From Pholiota molesta (lineage: Eukaryota > Basidiomycota > Agaricomycetes > Agaricales > Strophariaceae): a stretch of DNA of 64,000 nt. The notes below the pieces were generated by a model. It had not been told where the DNA came from and ran no database searches. It was given only the letters and a program-made list of their open reading frames with translations. The position numbers were made by a program, and so were the translations under genes. Positions 34,776 to 44,807 of this stretch are shown piece after piece; within the stretch, counting starts at the first letter, position 1, and each line of letters begins with the position of its first letter. The DNA is taken from assembly GCA_014925825.1 (NCBI GenBank), contig JACGCK010000221.1:1-64000 (forward strand), given 5' to 3'.

Positions 34776-35975
34776 TTTAAGACGCAGTGCAATCAAGGTG
34801 GGCAATATATTAGTAGGTCCATCTAGCCGCTTTTATAGCTTTTTTTTTTTGAACAAAGCCGACCCTTCTGCCTTCTGGAGAAGAATCCAGTCATGATGAC
34901 GGTCACGGGTATAGAAAGAGAAGGAAGGCGATCATAGTCGCGAAGCGCCGATATTTCACCGCCTCCGCCACCCATAGATCGCGGATGTCAACTATTTGGG
35001 AGATGGAAGGCATAACACAGGGAAAACAGGTGCAGGCTAAGTGACGGTTTGCAGTTACAGCCTTCGTTAGGGTGAGGACTAGGCCAATCACAAGCACATT
35101 TGCATAACAAAATAGTAAGACCGTGCAACACGCCTAGGTCCAATAATCACATCAATCGAAGTCAATCAGGCTCAAGCATACATAGATTTCGCCGTTCCGC
35201 GGAATTGACATACCTTTGTGAGAACTTGGTAAGACAAAATATGGGAATTATATTCGCCAATTAGACGCGATTCAATGGGAGATTCCACTTCTAAGAATTA
35301 AGGATATTCAGGTGACCACGAGACTCACCAATTAGCGGACCGAGCGTAAATTGCATGCATGGAAGAAAGGATGTTCCAGGTGGCGGTGCTGTGTGGTTGT
35401 TCAGTGAGAAGAAATGGTTATAGAAATGGCTGGGACGTCGACAACATATCTTGAAAAGACATGGAGAAGAGCTGAGAAGAGTCGGTGTCATCACAAGTTC
35501 GACGGAGTCGGACAGAGAAACGGGGCCGAGTTAGGGCCGGCCCGAAAGACTGACCTTGGAAATGTTTCTTCAAATCCCAGCTTTCCGCGTTGCTATGTAG
35601 GCTACCGTAGTAGGCATCTATTCAGCATCTATCATAGCTCCGGACTGGTCTTTTGTCTAACGATTTCCAGTAAATCGATAGTGATACATCATGAAAAAAG
35701 CAGTTTTAATACGTATGTTCGCCTAGATATAATCCATACATAATAGATTTCGCAAGCTTTCCAAAGACTTGTCACTTTCAAATTCCTCGCATAGGATTCC
35801 AGCTCGCCGTTGCAATTGACAACTTGAGAGACTTCAATGCCATTTTACTGCGGCGTCGTTGAGCCGAACATCCGGGAAGCCGGATTCGTCATGAATATAA
35901 AAAAGTCACAAGAAAAGACCCCGAAGAAGTCTTCTTGCCGTTCCCAAGCTGTTCCTCAACATAAAGGATAGTGCA
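34776..35975. other. No gene supported; possible membrane-protein remnant on minus strand
   Basis: Hydrophobic minus-strand stretches (ANVLVIGLVLTLTKAVTA near 35090; FATMIAFLLFLYP near 34915) and CT-AC splice-like sites hint at a multi-exon membrane protein, but a continuous chain could not be built. Left unassigned. Confidence 0.3.
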
Positions 35976-37460
35976 ATGACAAGTTCTACTGATCCTAAAC
36001 CCGCAAGCTTGAAGCTATATGTCCGACTGGCCACTCAAGAGGACGTCGAGGATATTGTAGATGTAATCCATCGAGCTTTTATGCATGATCCAGTCTTGAA
36101 CTATTTTGGCAGCGTCAAAAAGGTGCGCGGCAATGACAAGGCAACGATGTATATCGCTTCCAGTCCTAACCTGATGCTTATTTCAATCCACAGTTGCTTG
36201 ACGAGACAGTTGACACAAAAGAATGCAGTCATCGAAGAATATTTCTTAAATTCCTGCTTGTGGCATGTTTCTTAGGCGGCGGTCGCATCACAGTCATCGT
36301 CGATCCAAATCCTAGTTCAAATATTCAGACCAGCCAACATGGAAAAATTGTTGCGGCTTCTTTCTGGCTGCCACCTGGCAAGAGATTGGCGACATGGATG
36401 GTCCCAACCATTGTACGAGCTGGTGCACTCTCTGTGGTGAAAAACTGGGGCTTAAGAGGTGTATTGGTGGGTATTCCAACACCTTGTCCACGCGCATGGC
36501 ATCTGAATCTTCGCAGAGAATTGCGATTGATTATCAAGGGACATGCCACTCACAATTGCATCGTCTGTTCACGAGAAAGGGTGCGGATATGTCAGTCGAC
36601 GATACATGGTATTTGCAGATGGTTGGGACGGATCCAGAATACCAAGGACGAGGTGTGTTCTCTATCTTTGAGCCTAATCAGATGGTGCTTCTCGTGAACC
36701 CGCACATTAACATACCGTCTATTTTTGAAGGACTCATGTCGCTTTTGGTTCGAGATGCATTTACCTATGACCCCCAGGCCACGTTCACCCTCGAAGCGAC
36801 ATCAGCAAAATCCCGAGATCAATACGAGCATTTAGGCTTTGAGGCATGTCGTTAGGATTATCGAAAATCTTGAGTAGAAACTTATTCAGACATGAAGGAT
36901 TGTATTTCCATCAAATTCGGTCAAGGTAAATCGGACCCCCAAGGACTCAAAGCAAAAGGTGATAATGCAGCCGGATTAGAGATCTGGGGAATGACAAAGG
37001 TGCGTATATATTTCGTGTTACTCCGGTAAAAACAAACGCTTGCTTACTACTGCTATTATTAGTGGCCAGCGCCAATGTAGTAAAAGCCCTTAGCCTGATA
37101 CGACTTTTCTACGATCAAGCATGAATTAACAATTACCCCAAAATCACCCTCATCTATTATCTCTATAGGACGCTGTGAACAATCCTTCAGCTTTATAAGA
37201 TGAAATAGTTCTTGGCTTGCAACATGAATACCTCAAGTTTCGAATTTTCAACCGCCGTAAGAGGATGGCGGGACGCAGATCATTTCTCACATAAGTTATC
37301 AAGCAGCACGTAGCTGACAGAATGAGGGACCCGTTTACTGTGTGTAGCTCCAGGTGAGCAGAGTTGTATCTCGAGCAAGTATTTCTCGGATTGCGGACCA
37401 ACCCAGCAACTTATTGGTCGGTCGGTACCACGATCGCATGCTCGTCAAGGACCCTGTAAT
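35960..37460 (+). repeat. Left arm of a large inverted repeat
   Basis: The arm contains the whole GNAT gene and continues about 370 bp past its stop. Matches to the right arm (39560-40890, reversed) run to ACCCAGCAACTTATTGGTCG and CACGATCGCATG (37405-37440) and a last CTGTAATGTC near 37454. About 110 bp around 37270-37380 has no counterpart on the right. Confidence 0.85.
35976..37080 (+). CDS. GNAT-family N-acetyltransferase (262 aa), left copy
   Basis: Six exons, 35976-36122, 36194-36466, 36517-36652, 36731-36843, 36898-36999 and 37063-37080, join in frame. The start MTSSTDPKPASLKLYVRLAT leads into the first GNAT strand; AFMHDPVLNYFG and GKIVAASFWLPPGKR follow; the acetyl-CoA loop is WYLQMVGTDPEYQGRG; LLVRDAF and TFTLEATSA-KSRDQYEHLGFE are the later strands; FGQGKSDPQG and GLEIWGMTKWPAPM close the protein. 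The intron at 36844-36897 begins with GC (GAG|GCATGT) and ends with AG. A stop follows if it is retained. The final coding exon is only 18 nt. The family moves acetyl from acetyl-CoA to an amine; the substrate is unknown. Confidence 0.8.
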
Positions 37461-37804
37461 GTCAATCTGTTTGCGGTGCCGTGGGTGGCGTTTTCGATTG
37501 TGTTGTTCTCGATGCCTGCGGTGATCCCGGTGACGCAGGTGACAATGAGTATGGCGAGTTCTTTTGTTGGATCTGTGTGGCAACTGACTTTCTCTTTTCT
37601 TTTATCAATTGTAGATTATGCTTCTGTGGTATTTGTCGGGTTTGCACTCATTAGTGGAGTGTGGTATGTTATCAGTAAGTTGCTTTTGTTCTGTTCTCGC
37701 TTGTGTGTTCTTTACTGATGAATATAGATGGTCGACGAAATTACCACGGACCGCCGATCCCAGATGAAGAAAGAAATAATAGTTTCCGAGCAAGAGGTAT
37801 CTGA
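37455..37804 (+). pseudogene. 3' end of an APC-family amino-acid permease
   Basis: Three exons (37455-37548, 37615-37674, 37728-37804) read in frame through standard introns. They give VPWVAFSIVLFSMPAVIPVT, then MNYASVVFVGFALISGVWYV, then NGRRNYHGPPIPDEE and a stop. These are the last two membrane helices and the terminal tail of fungal GABA/choline-type permeases, which normally have 12 helices and about 520 residues. Nothing upstream continues the protein; the left-arm repeat begins there instead. It is a truncated remnant that marks the repeat boundary. Confidence 0.75.
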
Positions 37805-37931
37805 AAAGAAAACATAAACGATCAGCGCTTGGTATACATTAGACAACACGTCGACTATACATGAAAAAAGCAACAAGGGTACATATACAAATTACACAGG
37901 ATCCATGAACATCTGACCGGCCAGGCAGGGT

Positions 37932-38982
37932 CTACGCAGCCAGCTTGGTAGCCACCGCCATTAGCTGATCGATATTGATAAACTGCACCCAGTTCTCCAG
38001 CTCCTGCGCCGTCTGGTGGAAGATAAACGTGGTCTCCGCCGTGCCGCGGTAGTACGCGCACACGCACTCGTACTCCTCCAGCTTGAGCACGGTTCCGCGC
38101 GCCACGCCGAGCTTCGCGGTGAATATGCGGAACTCCCACCCGACGAGCGGGTTCCCGTCGCCCGCCGCGCGCCGGTTCGGCATGTCAAACTCGAGGCGCG
38201 AAAAGTCGAAGCCGATGGGCTGCCCGATCGCCTTGATGTACGCCTCCTTCAGTGCGAGGTTGATGCAGAGCCGCTTGAGGACGAGCTCGTCGGGGTTGCC
38301 CGTGATGTTCGCGATCTCGAGCTGTGTCAGCTATAAATGGGATGTGAGATGGATGGGTTTGGGAGAGGATCACCGACACACCTTGTGCGATAGCGATTCA
38401 AAGAAAACGGGTACGGTCGTGCCCTTCGGGTCCACTTTCAGCTGCTTGATACCAAGCCCGATGTTGATGACCTGCGCGGGCGTTCCTTGGGTCACTGCCA
38501 TCCCACACAAAGAGTTTTGGAACGTTAATTGATATCCTATACTTGGAGGCCGCACTCGCCCGGAAAAATCGGGGGCCTGTATTATTGTGAGAACATTGTA
38601 AGATGAACTCGAGGTAACCACGTACATGTTCAATCCAGTGCTTCCCTGTGGGTGTGACGTGATCCTGCCATTTCGCACGAGGAACGCGACGATGGCGCAT
38701 CATGAGCACAGGTAGTAGTTGGGTCATGAGGGTTCCTGCAGAAACAAGATGATTAGATCGAGTTTCGTGGGCGCAGAGGTGGCGACGTACGAAAAGAGTC
38801 GGGGTTGCTGGGCTCATACTTGTACTTGTCGTTCGGGAAGCACATTTTGCACAGTTGATACGCAGTGTCGTATTCCTGAGAGAAACATGAGCGGTGAAAG
38901 GTGAGATGGTGGATCAACGTACGAGCTTCGCATATTCCCTGTTCAGCGACAACATCCACACTAATACCGTATCGTGGCTCAT
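37932..38982 (-). CDS. 4'-phosphopantetheinyl transferase-like protein (282 aa), metal site altered
   Basis: Five exons (38982-38923, 38875-38791, 38735-38626, 38576-38382, 38330-37932) join in frame to 282 residues. NREYAKL, RHRRVPRAKWQ and TPTGKHW fit the N-terminal half of Lys5/AASDHPPT-type enzymes, and LALKEAYIKAIGQPIGFDF is the family signature with the Lys-Glu and second Lys kept. The enzyme moves phosphopantetheine from CoA to a serine on carrier proteins. Two expected features are missing: the His-Asp segment reads YQLTFQNSLCGMAV, and the metal-binding GIDI-type segment reads NIGLGIKQL, with no Asp. The Trp of WxxKEA is Leu. The splice structure is clean, so this is an expressed-looking but probably altered or inactive family member inside the inverted-repeat spacer. 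Confidence 0.7.
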
Positions 38983-39388
38983 TGTGCCGGGCGGTTGGGG
39001 GGGCTAGAGATAGAGGTGTGAAGGGAGTGGCCCATCATTTGCCTCGAGGGCGTTTTTGCCAGAAACGCATTCTGAATTCCGATCACGATATTTAGTGACT
39101 CTTTCATCACGTGACCAGACTCAAAACTGACTTTTTTGTTACTTTTCAGAAATTTTCATTGTTGCAACTACATCGCCAAAAAACGCCCTTTACACTAGGT
39201 GAAGGAATTCTATACGTTCTGCTAAGATCCCATACAATGGTCACAAACGTAGAATAATAGAGGCTTTATTACAATGTCATAAATCACCATAAAATGCTCG
39301 GAACACTTCTGATGTTTGCAAGGCAGTTCTACAATAAAATCCATTAGAATGCAAATGATCATTACAAGGGTTTGCTGAGCAAGTAATT
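38983..39388. other. No gene recognised
   Basis: Upstream region of the phosphopantetheinyl transferase-like gene and the spacer before the 30-bp direct repeat. No ORF of note. Confidence 0.5.
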
Positions 39389-39418
39389 GTGTGCCGCGAT
39401 GTGTCATGTCCAGTTACG
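39389..39418 (+). repeat. 30-bp direct repeat flanking the right GNAT arm (a)
   Basis: GTGTGCCGCGATGTGTCATG followed by TCCAGTTACG. It differs at one base from 41111-41140. The two copies bracket the right arm about 1.7 kb apart, and both are preceded by a GCAAG-rich stretch. Confidence 0.75.
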
Positions 39419-39559
39419 TGATAGTTAAAAGTACAACGTTAACTGTCCAGTTAGTAAGTTACTCACTTACTTAGTAATTGTCAACGTTCAAGCGGTAAAT
39501 CGAGTACCAATACGCAAAAAAAAAATCGAGCTCACTGGTGTGGTACATCTGGCAAAATA

Positions 39560-40890
39560 CGACATTACAGTTCTCGAATATGCGATCGTGGTCACTACCG
39601 ACCGATAAGTTGCTGGGTTTGTCCGCGCAATCAGAAATATTTGATCTGCGTCCTCTTACGGCGGTTGGAATTTTGAGACTCGAGGTATTTATGTTGCAAG
39701 CCAAGGACTATTTCATATTGTAATCTCACACAAGCAAGTAAAGTCGTATCACGCTAAGGGCTTCTCCATAGAGCTACTACATCGGCGTTGGCCACTAATA
39801 ATAACAATGATAGCAGTAGTAAGCAAGTGTTTGGTTTTACCAGAGTAATACACACCTTCGTCATTCCCCAGATCTCTAATCCAGCTGCATTATCACCTTT
39901 TGCTTCGAGACCTTGGGGGTCCGATTTACCTTTACCGAATTTAATGGAAATACAGTCCTTCACATCTAAATAAGTTTCTACTCAAATTTTGGATAATCCT
40001 AACGACATGCCTTAAAACCTAAATGCTCGTATCGATCCCGGGATTTGCCGATGTCGCTTCAAGGGTGAACGTGGCCTGGGGGTCATAAGCAAATGCATCT
40101 CGAACCAAAAGCGACAGGAGTCCTTCAAAAATAGACAATATGTTAATGTGCGGATTCACGTGAAGCACCATCTGATTACGTTCGAAGGTAGAGAACACAC
40201 CTCGTCCTTGGTATTCTGGATCCGTCCCAACCATCTGCAAATACCATGTATCGTCGACCGATATATCTGCACCCTTTCTCGTGAACAGATGATGCAACTG
40301 TGAGTGGGATGTCTCTTGATAATCAGTCGCAATCCTCTGCGAAGACTTAGTTGCTGAGCGTGTGGATAATCTGTTGAAATACGTACCAATAATAAGCTTC
40401 GTACACCCCAGTTTTTCACCACAGAGAATACGCCAGCCCGTACAAGGGTTGGGACCATCCATATCGCCAACCTTTTGCCAGGTGGCAGCCAGAATGAAGC
40501 TGCAACAATTTTTCCTTGTTGGGTGGTCTGAATATTTGGATCGACGATGACTGTGATGCGACCACCGACTAAGAAACATGCCACAAGCAGGAATTTAAGA
40601 AATATTCTTCGATGACTGCATTCCTTTGTGTCAACTGTCTCGTCAAGCAACTGTGGATTGAAATAAGCATGAGATTAGGATTGGAAGCGATATACATCAT
40701 TGCCTTGTCATTGCCATGCACCTTTTTGACACTGCCAAAATAGTTCAAGACTGGATCATGCATAAAAGCTCGATGGATTACATCTACAATGTCCTCGACG
40801 TCCTCTTGAGTGGCCAGTCGGACATATAGCTTTAGGCTTGTGGGTTCAGCCTGAGGATCAGTAGAGTTTACCATTGCACTATCCTTATGT
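39560..40890 (-). repeat. Right arm of the large inverted repeat
   Basis: Reverse complement of 35960-37460, with the GNAT copy and the tail TTGGCTTGCAACATAAATAC and ACCCAGCAACTTATCGGTCG. Substitutions are scattered at several percent, and the right arm lacks a block of about 110 bp present on the left. Confidence 0.85.
39777..40874 (-). pseudogene. GNAT-family N-acetyltransferase, right copy (one-base deletion)
   Basis: Same six-exon layout as the left copy: 40874-40722, 40650-40387, 40336-40201, then an exon from 40122, one near 39955-39855 and a last 18-nt exon (WPTPM, stop 39777). The start is MVNSTDPQAEPTSLKLYVRL. The GC-AG intron donor is kept (AAG|GCATGT). In the fourth exon GCAAA replaces the left copy's GCAAAA, shifting the frame and giving a stop ten codons later, before the C-terminal block FGKGKSDPQG. 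Since all other splice sites and the end are preserved, the loss is recent or is a base-call error in a short A run. Confidence 0.75.
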
Positions 40891-41110
40891 TGAGGAACAG
40901 TTTGGGAACAGCACGATGACTTCTTCAAGGTCTTTTCTTGCCACATTTTTATATTCACGACGAACCCAGCTTCCCAGTGTCCGGCTCAACGACGCCGCGT
41001 GAGTAACATGGGCTTGACTGGGTAAGTAAAATGCTGTAAAATGGCGTTGGGGTTATTTCAGGTTGTTGTGCGAATCTTACACTGCGGGCCAACTGCGGGC
41101 AAGGAAATAA

Positions 41111-41140
41111 GTGTACCGCGATGTGTCATGTCCAGTTACG
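41111..41140 (+). repeat. 30-bp direct repeat flanking the right GNAT arm (b)
   Basis: GTGTACCGCGATGTGTCATG followed by TCCAGTTACG, 29 of 30 positions equal to 39389-39418. Nothing else with clear coding support was seen from 40891 to 41704. Confidence 0.75.
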
Positions 41141-41704
41141 CTCAGTAAATAGAGTAGTCGGACAATTGTCACCAATTTGTCATGAAATTGTCGCAAATAG
41201 GAAAATAGGCCTTTGGCCGACTTTTGACCATGTTTAGACACTGGTTTTTGACTTTAGGGAACAGATCAATGTTGTCTATTGTCAGTAGCATGTATTCGGA
41301 TGTCAAATGAACACATTCTCTGTTTTTAGTTGGTGTTTCAGATAAAGTACCCATCAGTCGGTAAAAAGTCGATGCAAAGTTGTTCCCAAGTTATTTTGGC
41401 GACATTTGCAAGACATTTGGTCACTACCCTAGTTACTCCTTTGTAAACACAAGGCAGTCAATAGTCAATTTAGAGTTGGTCTGGAGTTGGTCTGAAGTCA
41501 TTTATTTGTTGCATTAAGTCAACGGAATGTAATTCAAATCAAATTAGGCTGCTATACAATATAATTCGAGAGCAATACACTGGTTGTCTATATGCCGCGG
41601 CTGCATGGAAACCGAAGATACCAACTATGCCGCCCGCGGCCCAGGCGCCCATCGCTCAAACGGGCCAAAAAGGTGGATTCATTTCCACCGCCGAGTTGCC
41701 TGAT

Positions 41705-44604
41705 TTAAATGTTACGCAGGTTTTGTAGCTGAGCTGCGTTTGTGAGAGGTTCGCTAGCAATGTGCTGTCAGAAAATAGGTCATTTCAAAGGAGTAAGGCA
41801 CATACCTGGGCAACCATCCGGGAGATATCGTCGTCAGAGGGTATTTTCTCGCCACCTGCACGAATGATGGCAGAAATTAAATCTGTGCGACGAGATATCA
41901 GTGAGAATATGGAATTTCAGTCTATAAACAATAATGTACCATTTTTTTTTCGTTTGTTGTGTCCTGGCAGTGGAATTGAATGATCCGACATCCAAGTTTT
42001 GAGCTCGTCGGCATGAAGGCGTTCAAGCCGCTTCGAGTTTTCATTCAGCTCTCGCAATGCAGGCTCAGTAGAAGAGCCAGCAGCAGGGGCTTCCACAGTT
42101 GCCACAGGCACGGAGGTAGGAGCAAGCGGCCCAGCGCCGGTAGAAGCGAGTGGCCCAGCGGCGGCAACAGCAAGCGGCCCAGCGGCGGCAGCAGCAAGCG
42201 GCCCAGAGGCTGCTGATGGAGCAGGAACAGGGGCCTAACGATAATAAGTGAGTAAATTCAACACATAGACTCATAATAATATATAATTCACTTACTTGCT
42301 CTCTGAAGTTCCAGAGAAGCTCTACTACTTCGCGAAGATATGCATCACTAAGGTATGATGACGAATCCGACACCGGAATCTTGTTAGCAAAGCATAGGTG
42401 GCGAGCAACAAGTCCTGTTTTGAGACTTGCCGCAAGAAGACGGTAAGCAGTCTTCACATTACCGATATCAGACCATGCCTTGAGGGCCGAGCGACAATTT
42501 AAACCACCCGACGTAAACTGGTAATGGCCCCAGCCAATATTCGTGTCGTCCTCGTCGATATCGGGTGCGGTCGGATCTGCGGATTCAATATGTTCAATAA
42601 ATTGGATGACGGTAGGGGATGGGGTGCCGGAATCCAAAACGGCAGACCCTGATATCTTCTCTAGAGCATCGAGTAACTCGATCGCGTGTGGCGGCATATT
42701 CTTCCGGAATGTTGAAGTGAAAGCATCTGCCCAAAAAACAATGAGTTTGTGTGTGAATAACGGAGTCTTGAACATACCTTTTAGACCATCATCTGTGTAA
42801 ATGGCGGAGGAAAATCAAAATGAATTTGTATAAAAAGTAGTGGAGCAGCGGAGAACTTACAGGTTGCATCTACAGATATTACGCTTAATGGCGACGCTCG
42901 AGGTGTGTTTACTGAAATTGATTCCGAGGGCTTCAGTCCAGTTCCCCCCGGGGCCCCAAGGTTCGAAGCGGCTGCGCTGATTGCTGCAAATGCGGCTGAT
43001 TTGATAAGTCGATCAGCAGCTGATAAGGTAGCAATTATTCAAGAACATACCTTGCTTTCCAAGCCGTTTTTTTACCGCCGCAATCACTGATGGCTCAGGA
43101 GATTCCGGTCCCATCTCGACATCTTGTCTTCGTGGCTCCACTGCGTCCACGCGCTTCACTGGGTCGAGATTCATGGCGATATTCTGTGCCGGTGTGGCCG
43201 GTGCATCCGATGGAGTTGCTCGTTTCCTCTTCGATCCAGTCGCAGCTTTCTCCCTTCTACCGCCATCATCCTCCTCCTCTTCGCTATTTTCCTCCTCGCT
43301 ATCACTCTCACTGCTGTTATCGTCTTTCTCGCCACTCTTTGCAGACCGTTTTGCCTTCTTGGATTTGTGTCCACCTCCGCCGGCCTTCTTTTGGTGAGTT
43401 CGCTTGCTCGTCAGCTGCGTCGCGAGCAACTGCTCGGCTTTCCAATGCGCCGCTCCATAGGTCAGTACCGGATAATGATCCTCAAGTACTGCTATTGCGT
43501 GCTTCCACTGCTTGGGCCGCACGTTCTCGAAGTATTTTTTCGAGATCTGTTTCATTGGTAAGCTTTTCTTTAAACGTTCTTGCTCCTCCTGAATTAATGT
43601 TGCCGCTTCGCTCGCAACTGTTTTTTGTATCGTCCTGAAGTAGGTTGCGTCAACTAGGGTCCCATCCCTATTCCGGATGGCCATCTTCATTCGTGGACGG
43701 CCGCTATTGCTTTCGATTGGTCGGGCACCATAGGTATCATGTTTACAGTCGTCCTTCTGCCAGAGAACTTCGAACGGGAACTCGCTAGGGCGTATTGCAG
43801 GTTGCGGCCGAGGGAGACGAAGGTTTGAGTTTCCTCCTTGCAATTCCCTTGCCTCTAGGCTACCTGATGATTGCTTCGACAGACGCTGCGAGAGAGAGTC
43901 GCTCGGTGCAAGGCTCCCAGACACGTTACGTCGAAACATTGCACTATCGGTATTTCAGTTTAATGTGGAACTAATATAAAATTCAGACGTACTAGTTTGC
44001 TGGGCCATCTGGTGGCACCGAACTCCGCTCCATCCCAATCCCCCTTCCAACCTCTCTAGTTGCTCCCGCAAATTGCAAATTTCGTTGTAGAGGCGCGACA
44101 CAGTCTTCGCCTGGTTGAGTTGGGTAATGTAAAGTTCCTTGACGCACGGTATATGTATATATGCATCAATTTCCCGTCCTACCGAAACAGAATGAGCTCA
44201 CATCCAAGGCTTAGAAATGAACGTTACAAACCTTGTTGGAAGGCAGGTGTACCGGAATTGCGGGGACGACTCAGCGGCGCCTTCGAATTGTATCCGGAAC
44301 CACTAGGTTCCATCGCGTTGGACGTCGATTCATATGGCGGCCGACTTTCAATTGAAAGGTTTGAGACTCCAGCACGAATCCACCCTCCTTGATTGGATTG
44401 ACGCTGTGTAGGTAGGTCTCCAGGGGTCGGGAAATCCGGTGAGCCCATATGCGGTGGCCGATTTTGCATTGGAAGGAAATCCGGGGAGTCCATACGCGGT
44501 GGTCGATTTCGCGTTGGAAGGTTTGGTGGGTACCACCCTCGTTGATTGGATTGGAGTTGCGTAGGAGCATCCAGGTCGTCGGGGGAGAATTCTCGTTGGT
44601 CCAT
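41705..44604 (-). CDS. Multi-exon protein of unknown function with coiled coil and acidic/basic region
   Basis: Minus-strand exons in order: 44604-44232 (Pro/Asn-rich with repeats of NRPPRMDSPDF and NRPPHMGSPDF); 44178-43993 (coiled coil, EICNLREQLERLE); 43939-43051 (basic KSKKAKRSAK beside an acidic Ser/Glu run, a nuclear-type composition); 43019-42861; a segment from about 42731 (MPPHAIELLDALEKISG to LLWNFREQ); 42233-41941 (four AGPLA-type repeats); 41882-41806; and 41764-41705 (HIASEPLTNAAQLQNLRNI, stop 41705). Most joins keep frame, but those before 43939 and before 42731 are off by one base in my model. It is divergent from the Plavaka transposase with about 200 bp between starts, so it may be an element-borne accessory gene. 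No domain was recognised. Confidence 0.5.
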
Positions 44605-44807
44605 AGTCGATGTACAGCAAAGCACAATTCAATAGAATCTGTATTATGTTTAAAACCCTAAATTCCCGTGCGCGCGTGCGTGCGTGTGCCGTAAATTGAT
44701 TGGCGAGTCGACTCTTTAGCTTTATTTGGGATATGAGATTATCGTTATCAGTCTAGTATCTGTTTCTTGTAGCTGAATAGTAGTGAAATAAAATTTGCTT
44801 CTGTACC
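44605..44807. promoter_or_regulatory. Bidirectional intergenic region of the Plavaka pair
   Basis: 203 bp between divergent starts, with the alternating purine-pyrimidine tract GTGCGCGCGTGCGTGCGTGT near 44667 (Z-DNA-prone). Confidence 0.35.

Noticed and set aside
35414..35743. A 109-residue plus-strand open frame upstream of the GNAT gene
   Set aside because: No splice support, motif or duplicate in the right arm.
41080..41105. CACTGCGGGCCAACTGCGGG as a left end (CACTG) of the Plavaka element
   Set aside because: No inverted counterpart was found to the right of the transposase, so the border is not supported.
43124..43638. Plus-strand Ser/Leu-rich frames
   Set aside because: They are the antisense of the acidic/basic exon of the minus-strand gene at 41705-44604.
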